Positions 42,388 to 50,728 of a stretch of DNA of 64,000 nt are shown here, one piece after another. Positions within the stretch are counted from its first letter, which is position 1. Each line of letters opens with the position of its first letter. Origin of the DNA: Streptomyces hokutonensis. GTDB taxonomy: Bacteria; Actinomycetota; Actinomycetes; Streptomycetales; Streptomycetaceae. Both the position numbers and the translations under genes were made by a program. The notes under the pieces were generated by a model. The model was not told the DNA's origin. It did no database searches and worked only from the letters and a program-made list of their open reading frames with translations. The stretch spans positions 38,325-102,324 of the forward strand of contig NZ_BARG01000017.1 in NCBI RefSeq assembly GCF_000376565.1, in the 5' to 3' direction.

Positions 42388-42753
42388 ATGCGTATCGGGG
42401 AGTTGGCGACACGGGTGGGCCTGAGCAGGGACGCCCTCCGCTTCTACGAACAGGTGGGCATCCTGACGAGCGAGCGCCGGCCGAACGGCTACCGCGACTA
42501 CCCGCCCGAGGCGGTCCCCTGGCTCGCATACGTCCGCACGGCCCAGGCCCTCGGCTTCACCCTGGCCGAAATCGCCCGGCACGGCGAGGAGTTGGCCGAG
42601 GCCCCGGACCAGGCGACGGCCCTGTCCGCCCTGTTCGCCGACAAGATCCGGATCATCGACACCCGCATGGCGGAACTGGCCGCCCTCCGCGCCGAGTTGA
42701 CGGCCCGGGCCGGTACCGGATGTCCCCTGAGGCCTGCCCCTCGCGCCGGATGA
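42388..42753 (+). CDS. MerR-family transcriptional regulator
   Basis: A 121-residue regulator beginning MRIGELATRVGLSRDALRFY, with the helix-turn-helix, wing (ERRPNGYRDYPPEAV) and the dimer coiled coil (KIRIIDTRMAELAALRAEL). The C-terminal tail has only one cysteine (TGCPLR), so it does not match the metal-sensing CueR/MerR loops. The ATG is chosen because it starts the fold; the upstream in-frame ATGs lie in the promoter. Confidence 0.85.
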   Translation: MRIGELATRVGLSRDALRFYEQVGILTSERRPNGYRDYPPEAVPWLAYVRTAQALGFTLAEIARHGEELAEAPDQATALSALFADKIRIIDTRMAELAALRAELTARAGTGCPLRPAPRAG

Positions 42754-42783
42754 CCTGCTTAACCGGCGTGTTCGCCGTCGGCC

Positions 42784-43080
<297 letters not shown>

Positions 43081-43086
43081 TCACCG

Positions 43087-43102
43087 ATACCCCTAGGGGT
43101 AA
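43087..43102. promoter_or_regulatory. CsoR/CstR operator ATACCCCTAGGGGTAA
   Basis: The near-perfect palindrome TACCCCTAGGGGTA lies just upstream of the CstR-like gene. It matches the operators at 45335, 45366 and 45398. Confidence 0.75.
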
Positions 43103-43147
43103 TGTAACAAATCCGGCCATCACGCAGGAGACGGCCCAGGACCGGCC

Positions 43148-45316
43148 TCAGTCGTGCGAGAAGCGGATCGCGGGCAGCGCCCGGCGCAGCCAGGCCGGGG
43201 ACCACCAGGCGGCCCGGCCGGTCAGGCGGAGCAGGACCGGGAGCAGGAGAAGCCGGATGAGGAAGGCGTCGAGCAGGACCGCGACACCGAGGACGATGCC
43301 CATTTCCTTGGGCGGCAGTGGATCGGCGAGCGCGAAGGTGAAGAACACGGCGACCATGACCGCGGCGGCCGCGAAGACGACCCGGCCGGAGTGGGCGAGC
43401 GCACCGACGACCGCCTGCTTCGGGTCGCCCGTCCTCTCGTGGTGCTCCTTGGCCGAGGAGAGCAGGAAGACCGTGTAGTCCATGGCGATGGCGAAGATCA
43501 TCGCGAAGAAGAACACCGGCCCCCAGCCGTCGAGGAAGCCCTGTGGTTCGAAGCCGAGCAGGCCCGAGAGACGGCCGTCCTGGAAGACCAGCCTGGCGAC
43601 GCCGAAGGCGGCGGCGGTCGCGAGCAGGTTCGTCAGTACGCCGACGGCGGCGACCAATGGGGCCTGGAGCGCGACCAGCAGCAGGAGGAATCCGAGAACC
43701 AGGATGACTCCGATGACCAGAGGCGCCTTGTCGTCGAGGGCCTGCTTGAGGTCGAGGTTCTCCACGGCCGCGCCGCCGACCAGCGCGTCGGCCGGGAGTT
43801 CCGTGCGCACCGTGCTGACGGTCCTCGTCAGCGAGAGGTCGGACGGGTCGACGGACGGCACGGCCTGGATGAGGTTCCACCCGGATCCGTCGGCCGCCCG
43901 CCGGGCCGGCAGGACGCCCGCGATGCCGTCGGCCGACTTGAGCGCCGTGAGTGCGGCGGCGACCGACGTGTCGGGTACGGCGACCTGGAGCATGCCCGGC
44001 GCACCCTTGCCGAAGCTCTTCTGCACCAGGGTGTAGCCCTGCCGTGAACTGTCGTTCGCGGGGACCACCTTGATGGACGGCATCGCCGTCTTCAGCCCGA
44101 ACACCGGCACGGCCAGGGCGATGAGCACGGCCAGTGCGAGAGTTCCGAAACGCAGCGGCTGCCGCCACAGGCGCTCACCCCACGCACCGAAGCGCGGTGA
44201 CTGCGTCCGGTCGGCGCGGGTGCGCGGCAGGGCCCACTTGTCGACGTTCGGCCCGAGCTCGGCGAGAACCGCGGGCAGCAGCGTGAGGGTGGCGGCGAGG
44301 ACGAAGAGGACGGAGAGCATGATGCCGACCGCCATGGTCCGCACGGCGGGCGCGGGCACCAGCATGACCGCGGACAGGCTGACCAGCACGGTCAGTCCGG
44401 ACAGCAGGACCGCCTTGCCCGCGGTGTCCATGGTCTCCTCGACGGCCCGCCGCGGGTCACGGCTGTGCGCCAGGGCCGCGCGGAACCGTATGACCAGGAA
44501 CAGCGCGTAGTCGATGCCGAGCGCGAGCGCGAACATCAGGGCGAAGTCCATGGCCCAGATGGAGATCGGCGTGACATGGCTGATGAGGACGAGGGAGCCG
44601 ACCGAGGCGGCCAGGCCCGCCATGGTGAGCAGCAACGGCAGTCCCGCCGCGATCAGCGAACCGAACGCCACGACCAGAACGGCGAGGGTCACCGGCCAGG
44701 ACAGGATCTCCGCGTGGATCATCGCGTCGAGGTTGGCGGTGTTGAAGTCGCTCCACATCGTGGAGGATCCGGTGGCCCGCACGGTCACGTCGCCGGTCGA
44801 CAGCTTGCGCAACGGCTCCTTGAGATCCTCCGCGGCCCGCACCATGTCGTCGGTGTCGCCCGCGGCTCCGCCCAGGACGACGGCGGTCCTGCCGTCACGG
44901 CTGATACTGGCGCCGGGCTGAGGCGGCACGACCTCGCTGATCCGGCCGTCGGCCTTCAGTTCCCTGGTGACCTCGGCGATGACCCGCCGCACCGAGGGAT
45001 CGCCGACCTGATGACTCTTCGACGCCACGACCACCTGGATCGCCGAGGAACCGGTCCCGCCGAAGTGCTTCTCGGCCAGCTCCCGCACCTTCACCGACTC
45101 CGAGCCGTTGCTCTGCCAGCCCGCACCCGAGAGCACGGAGGTCACCTGCGGGGCGAACGCTCCGAGGACGGCGACGACCACCAGCCAGCCGACGAGTACG
45201 TGCTTGAAGTGTCCGGCGGTCCAGGCCCCGAGCCGACCCAGCGGGCCGACCCGGCCGGGCGGCGGGGGACCTCCTTCGGCGCTCCTGCCGGTGGTGTCGG
45301 TGACGGCTGCGGACAT
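43148..45316 (-). CDS. MMPL/RND-superfamily transporter
   Basis: The 722-residue exporter has two repeats of one plus five membrane helices with a large outer loop after each first helix (GWLVVVAVLGAFAP near the start). The proton-relay region is present as ALGIDYALFLVIRFR in the first half and AIAMDYTVFLLSSAKEHHERT (part: AMDYTVFLLSSAKEH) in the second. Such proteins export lipids, hopanoids or small toxic compounds. The ATG has AGGAGG five bases upstream. Two CstR-type operators lie at 19 and 50 bases upstream. Confidence 0.88.
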   Translation of the reverse strand: MSAAVTDTTGRSAEGGPPPPGRVGPLGRLGAWTAGHFKHVLVGWLVVVAVLGAFAPQVTSVLSGAGWQSNGSESVKVRELAEKHFGGTGSSAIQVVVASKSHQVGDPSVRRVIAEVTRELKADGRISEVVPPQPGASISRDGRTAVVLGGAAGDTDDMVRAAEDLKEPLRKLSTGDVTVRATGSSTMWSDFNTANLDAMIHAEILSWPVTLAVLVVAFGSLIAAGLPLLLTMAGLAASVGSLVLISHVTPISIWAMDFALMFALALGIDYALFLVIRFRAALAHSRDPRRAVEETMDTAGKAVLLSGLTVLVSLSAVMLVPAPAVRTMAVGIMLSVLFVLAATLTLLPAVLAELGPNVDKWALPRTRADRTQSPRFGAWGERLWRQPLRFGTLALAVLIALAVPVFGLKTAMPSIKVVPANDSSRQGYTLVQKSFGKGAPGMLQVAVPDTSVAAALTALKSADGIAGVLPARRAADGSGWNLIQAVPSVDPSDLSLTRTVSTVRTELPADALVGGAAVENLDLKQALDDKAPLVIGVILVLGFLLLLVALQAPLVAAVGVLTNLLATAAAFGVARLVFQDGRLSGLLGFEPQGFLDGWGPVFFFAMIFAIAMDYTVFLLSSAKEHHERTGDPKQAVVGALAHSGRVVFAAAAVMVAVFFTFALADPLPPKEMGIVLGVAVLLDAFLIRLLLLPVLLRLTGRAAWWSPAWLRRALPAIRFSHD

Positions 45317-45334
45317 GGTTCCTCCTGTGCATTG

Positions 45335-45415
45335 ATACCCCGGGGGGTATTGTGTGCTCAAGAGAGTACCCCCGGGGGTATCCAAGAGGGCAGACCGGTA
45401 TACCCATAGGGGTAT
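45335..45415. promoter_or_regulatory. Three CsoR/CstR operators in a divergent promoter
   Basis: ATACCCCGGGGGGTAT (45335-45350), GTACCCCCGGGGGTAT (45366-45381) and GTATACCCATAGGGGTAT (45398-45415) occupy the gap between the MMPL and DUF302 genes. Their spacing is about 31-32 bases centre to centre, three helical turns, so repressors would sit on one DNA face. They match the operator before the CstR-like gene. Confidence 0.78.
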
Positions 45416-45435
45416 TACGGAAAGGGATCCGAGCC

Positions 45436-45828
45436 ATGCGCTACGACCGCACCGTGCACGTCAGGACCGACTTCGCCACCACCGTCGCGGCGGTGCGTGA
45501 GGCTCTCGCCGAGCAGGGGTTCGGGATCCTCACCGAAATCGACGTCGCCGCCACGCTCAGGGCGAAGCTCGGTCAGGACATGGAGGACTACCTGATCCTC
45601 GGCGCCTGCAACCCGCCCCTGGCCCACCGGGCTCTTGAGATCGACCGCACCGTCGGACTGCTGCTGCCCTGCAATGTCGTCGTGCGCGGAGACGGCGAGG
45701 GGACCGTCGTCCAGGCGCTGGATCCCGACACGATGACCGCCTTCACCGGACTCGAGGCGCTGCGCCCCGTGGCGGAGGAGGCGGGACGCCGGCTCGACGC
45801 GGCTCTGGCGGCCCTCGAGCGACCCTGA
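45436..45828 (+). CDS. DUF302 protein
   Basis: The 130-residue protein belongs to DUF302, with the pattern VRTDFATTVAAVREALAEQGFGILTEIDV, quoted in part as ALAEQGFGILTEID, and YLILGACNPPLAHRALEID. The fold is a small alpha/beta domain. Its biochemical role is not known; it often occurs beside sulphur or metal-stress genes. The conserved Cys in LGACNPP and CNVVVRGD could react or bind. AAAGGGA precedes the ATG. It shares an operator region with the MMPL gene. Confidence 0.88.
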   Translation: MRYDRTVHVRTDFATTVAAVREALAEQGFGILTEIDVAATLRAKLGQDMEDYLILGACNPPLAHRALEIDRTVGLLLPCNVVVRGDGEGTVVQALDPDTMTAFTGLEALRPVAEEAGRRLDAALAALERP

Positions 45829-45852
45829 AGGCGGAGAGGCGGGTGGGCTTCG

Positions 45853-45867
45853 GGTGACCCGGTCACC
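45853..45867. promoter_or_regulatory. Perfect palindrome GGTGACC-C-GGTCACC
   Basis: A 15-base palindrome lies 25 bases after the DUF302 stop and 106 bases before the next start. It may be an operator for the following small membrane protein or part of a weak terminator stem. No second copy was noticed. Confidence 0.35.
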
Positions 45868-45972
45868 GACACCCGCAGCGGGCCCCGTCGGGGAAGACCG
45901 TGCGCGGAGGCCGACGTGTCGCGCACTGGTTGTCCCGTTTCCAACTGGCCCCACCGGTGCGATGATTGGCCG

Positions 45973-46281
45973 GTGCTCATAGCCCTGAACGTGCTGCTTT
46001 TCGCCACCGCCTTCTTCTGTCTCGCCGTGGGCATCACGGCCGTCGCGGCGCAGCGGGTGCTTCCCTGGCTGGCCGGCAAGGTGATCAGGCCTCGGCTGTG
46101 GGGTGCCGGATACATCCTGTTCGGCGTCGTCGTCCTGTACCACGCCGTGGTCGCGCTGGTGCATGTCGACCCGGACACCGAACTGGTGCTGACGGCCGTC
46201 ACCACGGCGACGGCTCTCGGCGGCCTCGTGATGATGACGGTCGCCCAGCGGGCCGGCCGCGAAGCCCGACCGCTCGCGTAG
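45973..46281 (+). CDS. Small membrane protein (102 aa)
   Basis: The product has three hydrophobic segments (LIALNVLLFATAFFCLAVGI, AGYILFGVVVLYHAVVALV, VTTATALGGLVMMTVA) and a short basic tail. I do not recognise a family. The GTG is chosen because it lets the first helix begin at the N-terminus; an upstream start at 45916 would add a charged Cys-containing leader. The binding site is weak in either case. Confidence 0.6.
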   Translation: MLIALNVLLFATAFFCLAVGITAVAAQRVLPWLAGKVIRPRLWGAGYILFGVVVLYHAVVALVHVDPDTELVLTAVTTATALGGLVMMTVAQRAGREARPLA

Positions 46282-46352
46282 CTCCGGGCAGAGCCTTCTC
46301 CTCACAGGTTCCCGACAAGAACGCTTCAGGTTCGGCATGGACCCTCATCCCC

Positions 46353-47729
46353 ATGCATGGACACCGACCCCACACCCCCGCAGCCGAGCGCAGCCGCCGC
46401 TGGTTCATGAACAAGGCGCTGCTCGCCGGAGGCGTCGCCGCCATGGCGACCATGACCGGATGCTCCAACGACTCGTCGGACACGGCGAGTTCGTCCTCCG
46501 CCGCACAGTCCGGCGCCCCGAGCGGTATGCCCTCGGGCGGGCCCGGAGCCGGTGGGGGAGGGGGCGGCGGTGGCATGGGGCCCGGGGTCTCCCAGGTGAA
46601 GTACAAGGACGTGAAGGGGGTCACCGCCGACGGCAACGTCGTCGACGACCTGTTCGCGATCCACTCGACCGGAGTCTCCACGGACGGACTGGTCAAGGCC
46701 GCGCAGGCCTTCCTCGACGGGCTCTCCGCGAAGGAGCGTAAGTCCTGCACCTTCGACGTCGACGCCGACGAGTGGACGGCCTGGAGCAACGTCGACGGCT
46801 ACGCCCGCAAGGGCGTCCGCATGGGCGACCTCACGGAGAAGAAGCGCAACCTCGGCTACTCCCTGCTCGGCGTCGCCCTCTCCGCCGACGGGCTCACCCA
46901 GACCCGCAACATCATGAAGCTCAACCAGTTCCTCGGCGACTCCAACGGCGGCAACCAGAAGACCCTGACCGAGGGCCACTACTTCTTCACCTTCATGGGC
47001 ACCCCGTCGACCACCAAGCCGTGGGGCTTCCAGTACGAGGGCCACCATGTCGCCATCAACTACTTCGTGCTCGGCGACCAGGTCGTGATGACCCCGACCT
47101 TCATGGGTTCCGAGCCGACCACGGCCACGTACAAGGGCGAGAAGATCAGCCTGTTCCGGCCGGAGACGACGGCCGGCCTGGCGATGATCCGCTCCCTCAC
47201 CAAGGCCCAGCTCGCCAAGGCGGTCTCCTCGCAGGCCAACGGCAACGAGGACATGAAGGCCGGGGCGGGTTCGGACAACCTCAAGCTCGCCTACGAGGGC
47301 CTGCGCGGCTCCGAACTCACCGCCGCCCAGCGGAAGAAGCTGCTGGCCGTGGCCCAGGTGTACATCGGCTACATCAACGAGGGGCACGCCGAGGTCAAGA
47401 TGACCGAGGTCGAGAAGCACCTCGACGACACGTACTTCTACTGGATGGGCGAGACGAAGGACGACTCCGCCTTCTACTACCGCATCCACAGCCCGGTCGT
47501 GCTCATCGAGTACGACGCCCAGGCCCCGCTCTTCTACCACGAGGCGTCCTCGGCCGGCCCGAGCGCCAGTGCCAGTGCCAGCGCGAGCTCCAACGCCGGC
47601 GGCCCTCCCGGCGGCGGCATGGGCGGCGGCACCCCGTCCCAGGAGCACATCCACACCATCATCCGCACTCCCAACGGCGGCGACTACGGCGTGGACCTGC
47701 TGAGGCTGCACCTGGAGAACGACCACTGA
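46353..47729 (+). CDS. DUF3500 lipoprotein
   Basis: The 458-residue protein has an N-terminal twin-Arg region (RSRRWFMNKALLAGG) and a probable lipobox (ATMTGC, Cys37). A Gly/Ser-rich spacer with nine Gly in a row follows, then the DUF3500 domain (about 95-410, with HYFFTFMGTPS, WGFQYEGHHVAINYF, MGSEPTT). It ends with a second Ser/Ala/Gly-rich insert before a conserved HIHTIIRTPNGGDYG tail. It should be anchored outside the membrane. The function of DUF3500 is unknown; the His residues in EGHH and EHIH could bind metal. Confidence 0.85.
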   Translation: MHGHRPHTPAAERSRRWFMNKALLAGGVAAMATMTGCSNDSSDTASSSSAAQSGAPSGMPSGGPGAGGGGGGGGMGPGVSQVKYKDVKGVTADGNVVDDLFAIHSTGVSTDGLVKAAQAFLDGLSAKERKSCTFDVDADEWTAWSNVDGYARKGVRMGDLTEKKRNLGYSLLGVALSADGLTQTRNIMKLNQFLGDSNGGNQKTLTEGHYFFTFMGTPSTTKPWGFQYEGHHVAINYFVLGDQVVMTPTFMGSEPTTATYKGEKISLFRPETTAGLAMIRSLTKAQLAKAVSSQANGNEDMKAGAGSDNLKLAYEGLRGSELTAAQRKKLLAVAQVYIGYINEGHAEVKMTEVEKHLDDTYFYWMGETKDDSAFYYRIHSPVVLIEYDAQAPLFYHEASSAGPSASASASASSNAGGPPGGGMGGGTPSQEHIHTIIRTPNGGDYGVDLLRLHLENDH

Positions 47730-47750
47730 CGACAACAGCCAGTGACATAT

Positions 47751-47771
47751 GCCCTATTGGGCCTTAAGGGC
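47751..47771 (+). terminator. Weak terminator-like stem after DUF3500
   Basis: Arms GCCCT (47751-47755) and AGGGC (47767-47771) are followed by the AT-rich TATTTAGTCATTAT. The stem is short, so confidence is low. The 47730-47815 stretch is unusually AT-rich for this genome. Confidence 0.35.
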
Positions 47772-47802
47772 TATTTAGTCATTATGAATTCCTCATCGCC
47801 GC

Positions 47803-47844
47803 GATCTTGCTGATATGAAACCCCTTGGCCGAAAAAGCAAGATC
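47803..47844. promoter_or_regulatory. Nine-base inverted repeat before the monooxygenase gene
   Basis: GATCTTGCT (47803-47811) and AGCAAGATC (47836-47844) are perfect complements spaced 24 bases apart, ending ten bases before the preferred start codon. They could form an operator for an unseen regulator or an mRNA hairpin that hides the binding site. An AT-rich promoter-like segment precedes them. Confidence 0.5.
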
Positions 47845-47854
47845 AGGGGTGTTT

Positions 47855-49030
47855 GTGGGGAAACGATTCGACTCCGGGACGCGGACCGGGGTGGTGATCG
47901 TCGGGGCGGGCCCGGCGGGGCTGGTCCTGGGGAACCTGCTCCTGGACCAGGGCATCGACTGCGTGATCCTGGAACGGCGCGGACGCGAGGCGGTGGAGGG
48001 GCGGGCCAGAGCAGGCTTCCTGGCCGCCCACTCCGTCCGCGTACTCGCCCGACACGGCCTGGACACCGGCCTGTTGGCAAGAGGCCGTACACATCGCACC
48101 TGCCTCTTCCGCAGCGAGCAGGGTGAATTCACCCTCGACTACGGGGAGTTGGGGCGCGGCGAGGTCCACACGGTCTACCCCCAGCAGGAGTTGGTACGGG
48201 ACCTGCTCGCCGAGTACCTCCGACGCGGCGGCGAGATCCGCTTCGGCACGGAGGCCGAGGAGATCTCCGAGGGCCGGGTGCGGATGCGCGACGGTTCGGA
48301 GGTCACCGGACGCTATGTCGCCGGCTGCGACGGACACCGGGGAGTGGGCCGCGCCGCCCTCGCGGCACTGGGCACCCGGACGGCCCGCCGGGACCACGGG
48401 GTGAGCTGGCTGGCGGTCCTGGCCGAGGCCCCGCCCAGCCTCGCGGCCGTCGGCTACGCCCTGCACGCACGGGGATTCGCCGGCCACATGGCCCGTACGG
48501 CGACCGTCACCCGCTACTACCTCCAGTGCCCGCGCGGCACCGATGCCGCCGACTGGAGCGAGGACCGCATCTGGACCGAGCTGGAAATCCGGCTCAGGAC
48601 CGACGAGTTCGGCGCGCTGAAGCAGGGGCCCGTCCTGGAGAAGACGGTCGTCGATCTGCGCTCCGACGTACTGGACCGGCCGGGCACCGGACGACTCTGG
48701 CTGGCGGGTGACGCCGCCGGACTCATCAGCCCCTCCGCCGCCAAGGGCGCCAACCTCGCCGTACTCCAGGCGGAACGGCTCGCCGAGGCGTTCGCGCGGG
48801 TGCTCACCCGCGACGACGACAGCGGTCTCGCCCGCTACGCCGCCGACTGCCTGCCCCGCGTCTGGCGGGCCCACGAGTTCTCCCACTGGATGAGCACACT
48901 CCTGCACGGCCCGACCGCCGAGGACGCCGAGGCCCGCTACGGCCGCGCGCTCCAGTACGCCCGCCTCGACAGCCTGCGCACCTCCCGCACGCACCAGGAC
49001 TTCTTCGCCGAGAACTACACCGGCATCTGA
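47855..49030 (+). CDS. PHBH-type FAD aromatic hydroxylase
   Basis: The 391-residue flavoprotein has the length and order of 4-hydroxybenzoate 3-hydroxylase. It shows VVIVGAGPAGLVLGNLLLDQ (FAD loop), ERRGREAVEGRARAGFLAA, the central GCDGHRGVGRAAL (DG motif) and WLAGDAAGLISPSAAKGANL. Two positions differ from PobA: GDAAG where PobA has GDAAH, and SPSAAKG where it has PPTGAKG. The substrate may therefore not be 4-hydroxybenzoate. The GTG at 47855 sits eight bases after AGGGG; GTG at 47849 is also possible. The O-methyltransferase gene follows 27 bases later, so a hydroxylated product may be methylated. Confidence 0.85.
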   Translation: MGKRFDSGTRTGVVIVGAGPAGLVLGNLLLDQGIDCVILERRGREAVEGRARAGFLAAHSVRVLARHGLDTGLLARGRTHRTCLFRSEQGEFTLDYGELGRGEVHTVYPQQELVRDLLAEYLRRGGEIRFGTEAEEISEGRVRMRDGSEVTGRYVAGCDGHRGVGRAALAALGTRTARRDHGVSWLAVLAEAPPSLAAVGYALHARGFAGHMARTATVTRYYLQCPRGTDAADWSEDRIWTELEIRLRTDEFGALKQGPVLEKTVVDLRSDVLDRPGTGRLWLAGDAAGLISPSAAKGANLAVLQAERLAEAFARVLTRDDDSGLARYAADCLPRVWRAHEFSHWMSTLLHGPTAEDAEARYGRALQYARLDSLRTSRTHQDFFAENYTGI

Positions 49031-49057
49031 CCCTCCCCACGATCATCGGGACCCCAC

Positions 49058-50662
49058 ATGAACCTCCCCGTCGTACAGGCGCGCCTTGCCGAGGCCGACG
49101 TACACCGCATCCGGCGCGCGGCGGCCTACGTCGAGGCCCACGACACGGACACCGTCCTGGCCGAACTGCTCCCGGACCTCACCCCGGCCGAACGGGCCGA
49201 CGTGGCCCGCCACTTGGTCTTCGACCACACCGCGGTCCTGGTCTTCCCCGACTCCCTCGACGGCCTCTGCGAGGAACTCCGCCGCCAGGGCTTCGAACCC
49301 GGCTCCGTCACCCCGAGCGTCGTGGTCCGCGAACGCCTCGCCCGCCGCTACGGCCCCACCCTCGCCGAGACCCCGGTCGCCATCGTGCACGTCACGGCAG
49401 GCACCCGCAGCGTGGAGATCTTCGCGCTCCCCGTCCCCCCGGACTCCCCGCTGGAGGCGGTGGCGGCAGACGAACGCGCCGCCGAGCACGAGTCCCACCA
49501 CGCCTTTGCGGTCACGGCCCCCGGCCCGGTGGTCCCCGCAGGCCTGCGGCTCCTCCTCCAGGAGCGGGGCGGCGCGGTCCCCGACGGCGGCGGCTACAAC
49601 GGCCACGAGAACGTCACCGTCCTCTACCACCGCACCCGAACCCACCGCCGCTTCGAACTCCGCCTCCCCGGCCGCCACACCCCGCTCCCCGACCCCACGA
49701 CCTCACTCCTCGGCGTCATGACGGGAGCCTGGGCCACCCAAGCGGTGGCCACGATGGCCGAGTTGGGCATCGCCGACCACCTGACCGCCCACCCGGGCAC
49801 GGACGCCGACACCCTGGCCCACCTCACGGCCACCCACCCGGAGGCCCTGCGCCGCCTGCTGCGCTACCTGACCTCCCTGGGCCTGCTCACCTCGTCCGAC
49901 GGCACATACCACCTCACCGCCACGGGCCAACCCCTGCGCACAGGAACGGAGTTCAGCCTCCACCCCCTGGCACGCCTCTACGCGGGCCCGTTCTACGACT
50001 CCTTCGCCGGCCTGACCCACTCCGTACGCACCGGCGAGGAAGCCTTCGCCCACCGCTACGGCCAGCACCACTTCCCGTACTTCGCCCAACACCCGGAACT
50101 CGGCGACCTGTTCCACCGAGCGATGGCGGCGAGCGCGGAGATGTTCGCCCCGGTGCCGACCCTGATCGACTTCTCGGCCGCACGACGCGTGGTCGACGTG
50201 GGCGGCGGAAACGGCGCCCTGCTGTCCCGACTCCTGCGCACCCACGCCCACTTGGAGGGCGTACTCCTGGAACGCCCCGAGGCCCTGGAAGCGGCCCGCC
50301 CCCAGCTCCCCGAACGCTGCACCTTCGTACCGGGCGACTTCACCGAGTCCGTACCGGCCGGCGGCGACATCTACCTCCTGTCCCGAGTCCTCCACGACTG
50401 GGACGACGACCGCTGCCTGACCATCCTCGACAACTGCGCCAACGCAATGCGCCCGGGAGCCCGACTACTGGTAGTGGAACGCCTGTTGCCGACTCCGACG
50501 GCGGTGGCATGGGACATCCACATGCTGTGCAACGTGGGGGGACGGGAGAGGGACGAGGACCACTACCGCGTACTACTGGAGAAGACAGGCTTCGAGGTAG
50601 AGGGATGCCACGCCTTGCCGCTAGGGGCGTCACTACTAAACGCGGTGCGGGCAACTCCCTAG
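49058..50662 (+). CDS. O-methyltransferase with a 200-residue N-terminal extension
   Basis: The 534-residue protein has a C-terminal (about 210-534) small-molecule O-methyltransferase of the plant/actinobacterial type. Its winged-helix dimerisation part is TGAWATQAVATMAELGIADH, the SAM loop VVDVGGGNGALLSRLL (about 375), with VPGDFTESVPAG and LSRVLHDWDDDRCLTIL. The N-terminal about 200 residues, with HESHHAFAVTAPGP and VTVLYHRTRTHRRFELRLPG, have no homologue I recognise and include a His-rich motif. They might be a substrate-binding or second catalytic domain. Co-transcription with the PHBH-like hydroxylase suggests a two-step tailoring of an aromatic compound. Confidence 0.82.
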   Translation: MNLPVVQARLAEADVHRIRRAAAYVEAHDTDTVLAELLPDLTPAERADVARHLVFDHTAVLVFPDSLDGLCEELRRQGFEPGSVTPSVVVRERLARRYGPTLAETPVAIVHVTAGTRSVEIFALPVPPDSPLEAVAADERAAEHESHHAFAVTAPGPVVPAGLRLLLQERGGAVPDGGGYNGHENVTVLYHRTRTHRRFELRLPGRHTPLPDPTTSLLGVMTGAWATQAVATMAELGIADHLTAHPGTDADTLAHLTATHPEALRRLLRYLTSLGLLTSSDGTYHLTATGQPLRTGTEFSLHPLARLYAGPFYDSFAGLTHSVRTGEEAFAHRYGQHHFPYFAQHPELGDLFHRAMAASAEMFAPVPTLIDFSAARRVVDVGGGNGALLSRLLRTHAHLEGVLLERPEALEAARPQLPERCTFVPGDFTESVPAGGDIYLLSRVLHDWDDDRCLTILDNCANAMRPGARLLVVERLLPTPTAVAWDIHMLCNVGGRERDEDHYRVLLEKTGFEVEGCHALPLGASLLNAVRATP

Positions 50663-50728
50663 GGGTGCGGGGAACTGCGCGACCAGCCACAGCGCACCCG
50701 CACCCGCACCCGCACCCGGCAACGAGAC
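50663..50728. repeat. Streptomyces intergenic repeat GGGGAACTGCGCGACCAGCC
   Basis: The gap between two convergent genes holds TGCGGGGAACTGCGCGACCAGCC and then a short (CACCCG)n tract. The same word is found three times near 57.85-58.04 kb. It can act as a terminator only with a partner arm, which is not present here. Confidence 0.6.

Noticed and set aside
50663..50728. CRISPR-like short repeats (CACCCG)n
   Set aside because: A few hexamer copies with no spacers; simple sequence.
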